This document shows, piece by piece, positions 17,562 to 26,081 of a DNA stretch of 64,000 nt; within the stretch, counting starts at the first letter, position 1, and each line of letters opens with the position of its first letter. A program made the translations under genes and the position numbers. The DNA lies in NCBI RefSeq assembly GCF_043944905.1, contig NZ_JBIMSN010000154.1:1-64000 (forward strand), in the 5' to 3' direction. The notes below the pieces were generated by a model, which saw only the letters and a list, made by a program, of their open reading frames with translations, ran no database searches and was not told where the DNA came from. The stretch comes from Antrihabitans spumae (GTDB taxonomy: Bacteria; Actinomycetota; Actinomycetes; Mycobacteriales; Mycobacteriaceae).

Positions 17562-20293
17562 TTCATGAGCAGACCACAATTTGCCATAGCGCGCCAGACT
17601 CGGATCGCATTCATCGGCAACTGATGCACCCGCGCCCCCGTCGCACGGGCAATTGCGTTGGCAAGTGCGGGCGCGACGGGGTTGTAGGGGGATTCGCTCA
17701 TCGACTTTGCACCGAGTGGGCCCAGCGAGTCGTGTGTGTCCGCGAAATAGACCTCGGTTCGCGGTACATCCGCCAGTTGCGGAATGTGGTAGTTGCGCAA
17801 CGCACTAGCGGTGATCGTCCCGTTGCCGTCGTCGATCATGTCCTCGTAGAGCCCCGATCCGATACCTTGTGCGACACCGCCTTCGACCTGCCCGCGACAC
17901 TGCTCGGGGTTCACGACGTAACCAGCATCGGCAGCGTGCACGGACTGCAGGATCCGCACCTCGCCGGTCCGGCGGTCGACCGCGACCCGAAAAGCTTGCA
18001 CGTTGAAGGCAACCGATCGCGGTAAGCCGTCGTGGTCACCGCGAGCAGTGAAGGGTCCGTCGTTGGCGGCGACGAGTTCCGCGAAGGTGACCAGCCGACC
18101 GCTGCACCCGACCCCATCGGGACCGATCTCGCAGTGTTCCGCGGATACCCCGGTGAGAGTTGCTGCAGTCGCCACGACCTGCTCGCGCAACAGTTCGGCG
18201 GCCTTCGCTACCGCCTTCCCCGCGACGGTGGTTCCAGCCGACCCGAAGGCGCCGGTGTCGAAAACCGCCGAGTCCGTATCGGATTGGCGGGTACTTACGT
18301 TGTCGACCGTCGTCCGCACGATGGTGGCCACGATCTGGCGGTGCACGGTGGTGGTCCCGTTGCCGAACTCGGATGTGCCGACACAGACGGTGTAGCAGCC
18401 GGATTCGTCGAGTGTCACCGAGGTCTGCGAGAAGTGGCCACGCGGTGGAATCGTCGCGATCATCGCAACCGCCATGCCCTCACCGGTTGCCCAGTGCTCA
18501 CCGTCGGGCGCGGCGCTGCCGTTTCCGTTGCGCAACGCCGCCTCCGCGAGATCGAGGCACTGATCGAGACCGTAACTGCCGTATTGCAAGTCGGGTTCGA
18601 CCGGATGTGCTTCGACGAACGGATCGCCGGGTTCGATGACGTTGCGGCGCCGAAACTCGAAGGGGTCGATATCGAGGCGCGCCGCAAGCTCGTCGAGCGC
18701 GGACTCGACTGCGAAGCTCACCTGCCCGAGTCCGTAGCCGCGAAACGCGCCGGACGGAATGTTGTTCGTGTAGACGGACATCGCATCGACTCGCTTGTTC
18801 GCACAGCGATAGACCGCGATCGATTCACCGCAACTGTGGAACATGACGCCGGGTCCGTGATTGCCGTACGCGCCTGTGTCGGTGAGGACGTCGACAGCGA
18901 GGGCGGTCAGTGCGCCGTCGGCCGTGGCGGCTGCGACGACGTCGACACGGAAGGGATGCCGGCACGGTGCCAGAGTGAACTCGTCGGATCGCGAGAACTC
19001 GTACTGCACAGGACGACCCGTTCGTAACACGGCAGCAGCGACCAGGTCCTCGGTCAGCATCTCCTGTTTGCCGCCGAAGCCACCGCCGACCCGACCGGTG
19101 AAGACACGTACTTTGTCGCGCTCGAGACCGAATACGTGGCACAACTCGTCGCGCACCAGATACGGCACCTGCGAACTCGTCCGGATGACGAGGCGACCGT
19201 CGTCGTCGAGCCAGCCGATCGAGCAGTGCGTTTCCAGATGCACGTGCTGGACCCGCTGCGTTCGCCAGCGCCCTTGCACGACGACGCCCCCGCCTGCCTG
19301 AGTCTCGGCTACGGCAGCGTCCACATCACCCGTGGCGCCGTGCAATTCGGCGACGAGGTTGCGGCTCGGATCCGCGATACGTGACGTTTCGGCGACCTTG
19401 TCGGAATGGACGAGCGGTGCATCGGGTGCAGTGGCGGCCTCGGGGTCGAAGAGGGCCGGCAGGACCTCGTAGTCGACAGTGATTGTGCGACAGGCTGCTT
19501 CGGCCTGTGCCACCGACTCGGCGACGACTGCGGCGACCCGCTGTCCGCGGAACCGCACTACCGTGTCGAGCAGAACGGTGTCGTCGGGATCGTCGGTGCG
19601 GTGCTGGTGTCTGCCGGTCGAATACAGCACCGCCGGACTGTCGTCGTTGGTGAGGACCGCCACCACTCCCGGCATCGATTCTGCTGCAGTGGAATCGATT
19701 CCGATGATTCGGGCGTGCGCGTGCGGGCTCTGAACGACTGCGATGTGCGTCGTGCCCGCGACGGTGACGTCGAGTGTGTACCGCTCGGTCCCGGTGACGA
19801 TCGCCGGTCCGGCAGGAGCAGGTAGTGAACGTCCCGATGCCAGGCCCGTTGTGGGTCGTTCGACGTTGCCGACTCCGCTCAACGCATCGTCGATCGCACG
19901 ATAGCCGGTGCAGCGACACAGATTTCCTTTGAGTCGCTCGGATCGTTCTCGGTGGTATTCAGGCCCGAACGTCGATGCCGTCACGATCATCCCCGCGGTG
20001 CAGAACCCGCACTGAAAACCTGCTGCCTCGACGAAACGGCGTTGCAGTGCATGGAGATCGTCCGGGGTACCGAGTCCGGCCACCGTCGAGACAGATCTAC
20101 CCTCGGCGCGATAGGCAGGGGTGACGCAGGAATGGATCGGTGTGCCGTCGAGAAGTACCGAGCACGCACCACAATCGCCGGAGTCGCAACCCTTCTTGAC
20201 CTCGAAGTGCGCCTGCTCGCGAAGAAAGGTGCGCAGGCATTGACCCGGTCGCGCGGTGGCGTCGTACTCGTGGCCGTTGATCTCGAGCTTCAT
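17558..20293 (-). CDS. Xanthine dehydrogenase, fused [2Fe-2S] and molybdopterin subunits
   Basis: A 911-residue fusion. Residues 1-75 are a plant-type ferredoxin domain (cysteines in KKGCDSGDCGAC and HSC). Residues ~76-150 are the second [2Fe-2S] domain (CGFCTAGM and CRCTGY). The rest is the molybdopterin-binding domain, with the catalytic glutamate expected in GAKSMSESPYNP. The FAD domain is not inserted between them but encoded by the adjoining upstream gene. It oxidises xanthine, and probably hypoxanthine, to urate. ATG at 20293 overlaps the FAD-subunit stop (ATGA). Confidence 0.85.
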   Translation of the reverse strand: MKLEINGHEYDATARPGQCLRTFLREQAHFEVKKGCDSGDCGACSVLLDGTPIHSCVTPAYRAEGRSVSTVAGLGTPDDLHALQRRFVEAAGFQCGFCTAGMIVTASTFGPEYHRERSERLKGNLCRCTGYRAIDDALSGVGNVERPTTGLASGRSLPAPAGPAIVTGTERYTLDVTVAGTTHIAVVQSPHAHARIIGIDSTAAESMPGVVAVLTNDDSPAVLYSTGRHQHRTDDPDDTVLLDTVVRFRGQRVAAVVAESVAQAEAACRTITVDYEVLPALFDPEAATAPDAPLVHSDKVAETSRIADPSRNLVAELHGATGDVDAAVAETQAGGGVVVQGRWRTQRVQHVHLETHCSIGWLDDDGRLVIRTSSQVPYLVRDELCHVFGLERDKVRVFTGRVGGGFGGKQEMLTEDLVAAAVLRTGRPVQYEFSRSDEFTLAPCRHPFRVDVVAAATADGALTALAVDVLTDTGAYGNHGPGVMFHSCGESIAVYRCANKRVDAMSVYTNNIPSGAFRGYGLGQVSFAVESALDELAARLDIDPFEFRRRNVIEPGDPFVEAHPVEPDLQYGSYGLDQCLDLAEAALRNGNGSAAPDGEHWATGEGMAVAMIATIPPRGHFSQTSVTLDESGCYTVCVGTSEFGNGTTTVHRQIVATIVRTTVDNVSTRQSDTDSAVFDTGAFGSAGTTVAGKAVAKAAELLREQVVATAATLTGVSAEHCEIGPDGVGCSGRLVTFAELVAANDGPFTARGDHDGLPRSVAFNVQAFRVAVDRRTGEVRILQSVHAADAGYVVNPEQCRGQVEGGVAQGIGSGLYEDMIDDGNGTITASALRNYHIPQLADVPRTEVYFADTHDSLGPLGAKSMSESPYNPVAPALANAIARATGARVHQLPMNAIRVWRAMANCGLLMK

Positions 20294-21114
20294 GCGAGCT
20301 CCTGCCGGATTTCGTGTGCGAGCACTCGCGACACGGCCTTTCGCCAATCCGGTGCACCGTGGGCGTCGTCGTGCCACACGTCATCGGGGATGTCGTCGAG
20401 CGCGGCGTCGAGCGCATCCGCGGTCGGAACCGCGTCGAAGCGCAGGCTCAGAGGTCGTATCGTGCCGCCGGTGACCGCCAGCGCGAACGCGCCACCATCG
20501 GTTGGGAGGTCCAGCCGTCCGACCAACACCGCGCCCGACCGGCCGAGCGGTGCCAATGCGATCTTGCGAAAGGCCGTACGAGCGCGCAGCGCTGCCGCAG
20601 GCAGAAACACGGACCGGACGACGTCGCCCGTCTCGAGCACGTTTGTCGCAGCGCCGGTGACGAATTCGGTGATTGCGACCGACCGATCGGAGCCGTCCGC
20701 CCGCCATATGGTCACGGTTGCATCCAACGCCGTAGCCAGTGAGATCATCGCTCCCGCAGGGAAAGACAGACAAAGATTGCCGCCGACGGTTGCGCTGCCC
20801 CAGATCTTGTACGACGCGAGCAGGGCGGTGCAGCACTGGTTCAGCAGCGGTGCCGCGGCCCAGTCGGGCGGCAGTTCGCGAGACAGCGCGGAAACTCGCT
20901 CGACCGTGCACGTCGCAGCAAGTTCCAGTCCCGATGTTTCGACAGTGACCGGTTCCCAGCCGAGGCCCGTGATGTCGAAGAGGCGTCGGATACCGGGCTG
21001 TGGCTCGGAAAACAACCACGTTCCCCCTGCGATGACGGCGTCGGACGTGCCGAGTTGCGCGAGATCGTTGCGCGTACCCACAACAGCGATATCGACTATT
21101 TCGTTCAGATCCAT
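20290..21114 (-). CDS. Xanthine dehydrogenase FAD-binding subunit
   Basis: A 274-residue CoxM/XdhB-type flavoprotein. The N-terminal FAD region contains VIAGGTWLF and the central SATVGGNLCLSFPAG, matching the family's TxGGN flavin loop. A CO-dehydrogenase flavoprotein C-terminal domain follows. It passes electrons from the iron-sulfur clusters of the neighbouring fusion subunit to NAD+ or another acceptor. It lies 19 bases downstream of the uricase gene and overlaps the next gene by four bases. Confidence 0.85.
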   Translation of the reverse strand: MDLNEIVDIAVVGTRNDLAQLGTSDAVIAGGTWLFSEPQPGIRRLFDITGLGWEPVTVETSGLELAATCTVERVSALSRELPPDWAAAPLLNQCCTALLASYKIWGSATVGGNLCLSFPAGAMISLATALDATVTIWRADGSDRSVAITEFVTGAATNVLETGDVVRSVFLPAAALRARTAFRKIALAPLGRSGAVLVGRLDLPTDGGAFALAVTGGTIRPLSLRFDAVPTADALDAALDDIPDDVWHDDAHGAPDWRKAVSRVLAHEIRQELA

Positions 21115-21133
21115 TGCGCACCTGATTCGTTCA

Positions 21134-22057
21134 CTACGCGAGCCAACCGAATTGCTGTTCCCATGCCGGTCCGGCGGGTGGAGCGTCGTCGCGGGTCACC
21201 ACGGCCTGGATCAGGCCGTACGGACGATCGGAGACGTTGAACACCTCGTTCGGATTGTCGAGTCCGAACGGCGCCAAGTTGTGGACGAAATGATGCCGAT
21301 TCGGTGCGGACAGTCTGATTTCGGCGATCGATCCGAAGTGTTCCAGCACAGCCTCGCCCATCCGAAAGAGCGTTTGCTGCAACGCACGTGACTGCACGAC
21401 GGCGAACTGTTCGATCAGCAGTTGCTTCACCTGCGAGTAGACATCGTCCCAGTCGGCGTCGGTGCCGACGAAGCGCCATTTGGCAACTATCGACGTGGCC
21501 ATCATGCGATCGTTCGTCGGTTCGAGCACCGTGTAGTCGTCGACGAGGAAGCCTGCGAATTCCGATCCGGTCGACTTGAGAACGATCAGATCCTTCAACC
21601 CGCCGACGACCCACACCTTGCGGTCGGCGCCTGCTCCTTCGACAGTGATTGTCGCCGTGCGGATTTCCTGACCTTTACGGATCCACGTGTGGTCGTGTGG
21701 AGCGCCGTCGGCGCTCGCGCGCTCCCAGAGGTATTCGTCGATTTCGATTCGCGCGAGGTGGACGGGTTCGATCTCGTCGACGAAATGCTCGGCGAGACGG
21801 ATTCCGTACTCCTCGATAGTCGGTATGCCGTACTGCTTCGCAAAGGCGTACGCCGTCTGCTTCTGCGAGTCGGTCGGCAACACGTTGCTTTGGTCACCGT
21901 CGGTGTAGGCGGCGGCGAAATCTCCACGCAGGCAGGTGGATACGTTGACATCCTTGATCTCGTGGCGGGGGGAGTCGCGATAGATTCGGACGATACGGCT
22001 CTCCGCCTTGCCGTATTGGTCGGCGCCGAGCACGATCTTGCCGTTCAGGTCGGACAT
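21134..22057 (-). CDS. Urate oxidase (uricase)
   Basis: A 307-residue cofactor-free uricase that oxidises urate to 5-hydroxyisourate with release of hydrogen peroxide. It starts with the typical GKIVLGADQYGKAESRIVRI (catalytic Lys in the GK region). The catalytic threonine lies in YTDGDQSNVLPTDSQK. The C-terminal T-fold repeat contains LPNRHHF-like SAPNRHHFVHNL. It is 16 bases downstream of the HIU hydrolase gene and upstream of the xanthine dehydrogenase genes on one transcript. Confidence 0.93.
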   Translation of the reverse strand: MSDLNGKIVLGADQYGKAESRIVRIYRDSPRHEIKDVNVSTCLRGDFAAAYTDGDQSNVLPTDSQKQTAYAFAKQYGIPTIEEYGIRLAEHFVDEIEPVHLARIEIDEYLWERASADGAPHDHTWIRKGQEIRTATITVEGAGADRKVWVVGGLKDLIVLKSTGSEFAGFLVDDYTVLEPTNDRMMATSIVAKWRFVGTDADWDDVYSQVKQLLIEQFAVVQSRALQQTLFRMGEAVLEHFGSIAEIRLSAPNRHHFVHNLAPFGLDNPNEVFNVSDRPYGLIQAVVTRDDAPPAGPAWEQQFGWLA

Positions 22058-22073
22058 CGGCGTACCTCCTCGT

Positions 22074-22400
22074 TCAGCTACCCAGATAGGTGGAGTAGGC
22101 GTAGGGCGACAGCAGCACAGGAACGTGATGATGCCGGTCAGCGTCCATCACGTCGAACGTTATCGAAATCTCGGGATAGAAGCCCTTGGTTCCGGTCGAC
22201 GCGAAGTATCGTCCGGTGTCGAAGGTCAGACGGTAGATCCCTACCTCCAACCGGGCGTAGAGCTCGACGATACGACCGTCGGAATCGGTTTGCGCGGAGG
22301 CCAATTGCGAACCGTCCTGCGCCTGCAGAACAACGGGCACACCGGCTGCGGGTGACCCTGTCGCGGCATCGAGAACGTGGGTACCGAGCGTGCCCCTCAT
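22074..22400 (-). CDS. 5-Hydroxyisourate hydrolase (transthyretin-like)
   Basis: A 108-residue HIU hydrolase, the step after uricase. The N-terminal catalytic His is in GTHVLD, the Arg region is DSDGRIVELY, and the second His is in DRHHHVPVLLSP. The C-terminal tetrapeptide signature of the family, YRGS, reads YLGS here. It is the first gene of the minus-strand purine operon. No gene for the next enzyme (OHCU decarboxylase) follows in this window. Confidence 0.9.
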   Translation of the reverse strand: MRGTLGTHVLDAATGSPAAGVPVVLQAQDGSQLASAQTDSDGRIVELYARLEVGIYRLTFDTGRYFASTGTKGFYPEISITFDVMDADRHHHVPVLLSPYAYSTYLGS

Positions 22401-22535
22401 GGGACCTCCTGTTCGTCGAAGCAGTCAGGTGCTGACCGTGCACTGACGTCGAGTGTCGTGCCGGTAGCCGAGTTGCGCAAACGCTGTTGTTCGATGCGCT
22501 GCCGAAAGACCCGCGCAGACCTAAAGTTGACTGCT
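22401..22535. promoter_or_regulatory. Divergent control region between HIU hydrolase and xdhC
   Basis: A 135-base gap that must hold promoters for both the purine operon (minus) and the Mo-cofactor genes (plus). On the plus strand TAAAGT (22522-22527) fits a -10 element and lies 8 bases before the ATG at 22536, consistent with a leaderless xdhC message. I could not identify a regulator site with confidence. Confidence 0.5.
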
Positions 22536-23633
22536 ATGCGCGACATACTTCGACAGCTCGTCGAGTGGACGGACGCCGACCGGGCGTTCGCGCTCGCCGT
22601 GATCGTCGGTACGTCGGGTAGCGCACCGAATCTGGTTGGTACCGCGATGGCGGTTGCCGACGACGGCGTGATCGTCGGAGGTATTTCGGGTGGCTGCGTC
22701 GAGGCGTCGATCCTCGACACAGCCGCCGAGGTCCTCGCTTCGGGGGAGTCCCGACGCCGCACCTTCAGCGCCGCGGATCCCGCCGACCCCTTCTCCGTCG
22801 GTCTGACCTGCGGCGGCACCATGGACGTGCTCGTCACCTATTCCGCCGGTCTCGCAACACAATTGGCTGTTCTGACGAGCGCTATCGCTTCCCATCGGCG
22901 GGCCTTACTGCTCACCGTCGTTGCTGGAGATAGCGCCGTGGTCGGGGCGCGGTCGGCGTGGGACGGCTGCCTGGACGGGTCGACCGTGGCGGCTCGACCG
23001 ATTTTCGATGCCGTGATCGCGGATTTGCCGACCGACACCGGTCTGGTCACCGTCGCAGGCGACACGGGCGACGTGACCGTATTCGTGCACTGTTTCGCGC
23101 CACCGCCGCTGCTGATCGTCTGTGGGGCGATCGACGGCGCGCGACCGCTCGCTGCGGTGGGAAAGCTGTTGGGGTACAGGGTCACACTGTGCGATGCTCG
23201 CGCCGCATTCGCGACCCGGGCTCGGTTTCCCGATGTCGACGACGTGATCGTCGACTGGCCGCATCGCTACCTCGACCGGATCACCGTGGACCGATCGACG
23301 GTGCTCTGTGTGCTTACCCACGATCTCAAGTTCAGCGTTCCGCTGCTGGTGAAGGCACTCGGGCTGCCGTTCGGGTACATCGGTGCGATGGGCTCACGTG
23401 CCACCTGCGCCGAGCAGGAGCGCCAGTTGCGGGCACACGGTGTGTCGCCGGAGGCACTACTTCGGCTTCGTGCGCCGATCGGACTCGACCTCGGTGGCCG
23501 AACGCCCGCCGAAACTGCGATCTCCATCGCGGCCGAAATCGTTGCTGCCCGCGAGCAGCGTTCGGGTACCGCACTGTCACACGGTTCGATGCCGATCCAT
23601 CCGACCGAGGCACTCGCTGTCGGCGACACGTGA
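22536..23633 (+). CDS. XdhC family Mo-cofactor sulfuration/insertion protein
   Basis: A 365-residue XdhC/CoxI protein. The N-terminal domain has the family motifs GTSGSAPNLVGTAM and GGISGGCVEA. The C-terminal Rossmann domain runs from LLIVCGAIDGARPLAAVG to GYIGAMGSRA. XdhC proteins carry the sulfurated molybdenum cofactor to xanthine dehydrogenase, and the divergent position beside the dehydrogenase genes fits. ATG at 22536 is the first start giving the conserved N-terminus. Confidence 0.88.
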   Translation: MRDILRQLVEWTDADRAFALAVIVGTSGSAPNLVGTAMAVADDGVIVGGISGGCVEASILDTAAEVLASGESRRRTFSAADPADPFSVGLTCGGTMDVLVTYSAGLATQLAVLTSAIASHRRALLLTVVAGDSAVVGARSAWDGCLDGSTVAARPIFDAVIADLPTDTGLVTVAGDTGDVTVFVHCFAPPPLLIVCGAIDGARPLAAVGKLLGYRVTLCDARAAFATRARFPDVDDVIVDWPHRYLDRITVDRSTVLCVLTHDLKFSVPLLVKALGLPFGYIGAMGSRATCAEQERQLRAHGVSPEALLRLRAPIGLDLGGRTPAETAISIAAEIVAAREQRSGTALSHGSMPIHPTEALAVGDT

Positions 23634-24250
23634 CCGAGCACTTCGACGGCCGATGCGCCGGGTTGCTCCTCGCAGCCGGGAGCGGATCCCGATTCGGGGG
23701 TCCGAAGGCCTTGGCTCTGATGGAGAATCGTTCGCTCGTCGCTCGAGCCGTCGACGTGCTCCGCGGCGGCGGATGCCGACCGGTCCATGTTGTCGTCGGT
23801 GCGCAAGCCGACGAGGTGTCGGCGTTGGTGCCGTTCGACGCTTCTGCGGTCCACGCCGCCGACTGGGAGCGGGGAATAGGCGAGTCGCTTCGGGTCGGTC
23901 TGACATCGCTGACCGACACCAACGCTTCTGCTGTGTTGATTCATCTGGTCGACCTTCCCGATGTCGGCGCTGACCTCGTCGCGAGGTTCGTCGCTGTGGC
24001 CCGCCCTGATGCGCTCGTCCGAGCGATGTTCGACGACGCGATCGGCCACCCCGTCCTCGTCGGGAGAACGTGGTGGCCGACGTTGCTTGCGAGTTTGTCG
24101 GACAGTGACCCTCGAACAGGCGCCCGAAGCTTCCTGAACGATCATCAAGCGCTCACCCTGCTCGAGTGCTCCGATCTCGCTACCGGTCGCGACGTCGACT
24201 ACGCCGCGGATCTTGCCCACTTCGTGCACGGGACTCTCAGGCGGCAGTGA
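23630..24250 (+). CDS. MobA-like molybdenum cofactor cytidylyltransferase
   Basis: A 206-residue nucleotidyltransferase. The nucleotide-binding loop LLLAAGSGSRFGGPKAL includes the conserved Lys, and VDLPDVGADLV holds the metal aspartate region. MocA/MobA-like proteins beside xdhC usually make the cytosine dinucleotide form of the molybdenum cofactor needed by xanthine dehydrogenase-type enzymes. The GTG start overlaps the xdhC stop (GTGA). The 3' end overlaps the converging DUF998 gene by 14 bases. Confidence 0.85.
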   Translation: MTEHFDGRCAGLLLAAGSGSRFGGPKALALMENRSLVARAVDVLRGGGCRPVHVVVGAQADEVSALVPFDASAVHAADWERGIGESLRVGLTSLTDTNASAVLIHLVDLPDVGADLVARFVAVARPDALVRAMFDDAIGHPVLVGRTWWPTLLASLSDSDPRTGARSFLNDHQALTLLECSDLATGRDVDYAADLAHFVHGTLRRQ

Positions 24251-24916
24251 CCGGCGTCGATCGCAGCAGGCGGACACCGAGTGCCGACGTCCATGCGAAC
24301 GCGACAGCGACGCCGATCGCCATCCGCACGCCGATGCCATCCGTGGACGGGTTGGCGAGCAACACAAGAAGTCCGGCACCGACGACGCCGCTCACAACCG
24401 CGAACACACGTGAACCTTCCGCCCAGAACCGCTTAGCGAACACGAAGCAGACGATGTAGAACGCAGTGAATGCCACAGCCGGACCGATGCCGTGCACGAT
24501 GCCGTGCCAGCTCACCTCGGCGGGCGGACCGTCGGGTGTGCCGATCGGGAAGCCGTGCTCCGGATCCGCGCGAAAGAGCCCGCCGACGACGAACCCGCTG
24601 CCGAAGACGAACAGCAGGCGCGGACCCCACTTGCCTGAGCGTTCACCCTCGATGGCGCGTCGTACCCCAACGGCGAACGCAATCAGTGCGATGCCGGTCA
24701 GCGTGAAGTTGAGGATCTGCAGCCAGCCCAACGTGCCGTTGCTCAGCAGACTGATCGGGTGGCGACTCAGGTCGAAGCCGTCCCGAGTGAGGATCTGTGT
24801 TCGGCGACGATCGCGAACACAGGACCGGCGACGATTCCGCACAGCAGAAGTCTGCGGACGCCGATCGGAGTGTGCGCTGCTGCGCCGAGCTCGGTGGGTG
24901 TGCGTGTCGATGTCAT
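24237..24916 (-). pseudogene. DUF998 membrane protein with a one-base frameshift
   Basis: Two adjacent reading frames together make one DUF998 protein. The first, from ATG 24916, gives MTSTRTPTEL... and the first helix RRLLLCGIVAGPVFAIVAE. The second continues with QILTRDGFDLSRHPISLLS, a hallmark of the family, and four to five more helices to the stop at 24237. The switch lies around 24797-24806. Adding one base restores a 226-residue protein. Function of the family is unknown. Confidence 0.75.
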
Positions 24917-25149
24917 GACGTGCCTCTCGCAGGTTCGGGGTCGGGGTTGGACATCGATACCTCGAAGCGCGTCGTGGAATCTCGACACACCCGCCGAACC
25001 GGGTTCAGGTCGAGCCGCGTTGGCAGATGTGGGCAACGTCTCGTAGGCTCGTCGGGCAGGGTTGAGACAGCAGCCTCGGGTGGAGTTGTCGCCTGTCCCA
25101 ATACTGGCGCCTCCACGATCATGTTCATTGTGCAGATGCGAGGTAGACA

Positions 25150-25545
25150 GTGGTCGACGGAAAAAGTGTGCCTGAGCAGTCGTATTTGTCCATGGGTCCG
25201 GACGCCTTCGAAGTCGGTGTGAGCTGGCACGGTTCGACCGTCGTCCTCGAGGTATCCGGAACCGTCGATCTCGTTACGGCACCTCAGCTTTCGGAATCCA
25301 TCCTCACCGCGATGTCCAACGAGCCGGAGGCTGTGATCGTCGATCTGACGGACGTCCTTTTCCTCGCGTCGGCGGGCATGACGGTGCTGATCGCGGCGCA
25401 CGAACAGGTGATGGCCTCGGCTCGGTTCGCAGTCGTCGCAGAGGGTCCGGCAACCGGGCGACCCATGAAGTTGGTCGGCGTCGACCAGCTCGTGACGATC
25501 TATCCGACTCTGGAATCGGCGCTCGCGGATCTCACTGCTGCATAG
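25150..25545 (+). CDS. STAS-domain anti-sigma factor antagonist
   Basis: A 131-residue RsbV/SpoIIAA-like protein. The STAS fold spans about residues 20-125, with VSGTVDLVTAP and the phosphorylation-site region LFLASAGMTVL, whose serine would be the target of the kinase-type anti-sigma factor. The GTG start at 25150 follows GAGGTAGACA. The RsbW-type gene 77 bases downstream is its likely partner. No sigma factor gene is adjacent. Confidence 0.85.
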   Translation: MVDGKSVPEQSYLSMGPDAFEVGVSWHGSTVVLEVSGTVDLVTAPQLSESILTAMSNEPEAVIVDLTDVLFLASAGMTVLIAAHEQVMASARFAVVAEGPATGRPMKLVGVDQLVTIYPTLESALADLTAA

Positions 25546-25622
25546 CCGGCGAAAAAGTGGGTATGTGACTCGCATAGGTATCCGAAGGGGGTACGCGCGA
25601 GCACATCAGGAGGCAGCAGCGC

Positions 25623-26081
25623 ATGACGGACATACAACCTTTGCGATGTGAGGGTTTTGCCGCCGAACCCTCGTCCGCTGTCGCGGTTCGTGGCAATTTC
25701 CACACGTGGCTGGACGAGAACTTCCGACTCGATGCCGATCGGTCGAGTGCGCTGACACTTGCCGTCAACGAAGCACTTGCGAACGCGGTCGAGCATGCGT
25801 ATTTCGACTACGCGATGCCTGGCACTTTCGACCTCGTCGCCAGCTACGACGCGGCGAACGACCGCTTGCTCGTGACGATTGCCGATCACGGCCATTGGCG
25901 GGCACCGCTCCCGGATCCGATGCACCTACGCGGGCGCGGAATTCCGCTGATGAACGCGCTCGCCGAACACGCCGAAATCGAGAAGGGTGTATTGGGGACC
26001 ATCGTGTCGCTTTCCTGGAGCACACGGTCGAACAATCGTGCCGCAGAACACCTGCACGACACGCGCCGTCACGCGAGTTGA
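25623..26081 (+). CDS. RsbW-type ATP-binding anti-sigma/regulatory kinase
   Basis: A 152-residue GHKL ATPase domain. The N-box is NEALANAVEHAY, with G1 around VTIADHGHW and G2 at LRGRGIPLMNALAE. Such proteins bind a sigma factor or phosphorylate the STAS partner. ATG at 25623 has an upstream AGGAGG at normal spacing. It follows the STAS gene and overlaps the converging DUF2252 gene by 13 bases at the 3' end. Confidence 0.85.
   Translation: MTDIQPLRCEGFAAEPSSAVAVRGNFHTWLDENFRLDADRSSALTLAVNEALANAVEHAYFDYAMPGTFDLVASYDAANDRLLVTIADHGHWRAPLPDPMHLRGRGIPLMNALAEHAEIEKGVLGTIVSLSWSTRSNNRAAEHLHDTRRHAS

Noticed and set aside
22377..22535. Extension of xdhC to an in-frame start at 22377
   Set aside because: The extra 53 residues overlap the divergent HIU hydrolase start and lack similarity to the family.
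25546..25622. GGGTAT- and GGGTAC-like hexamers before the RsbW-type gene as SigF/SigB promoters
   Set aside because: No GTTT-type -35 at the right distance; too weak to call.
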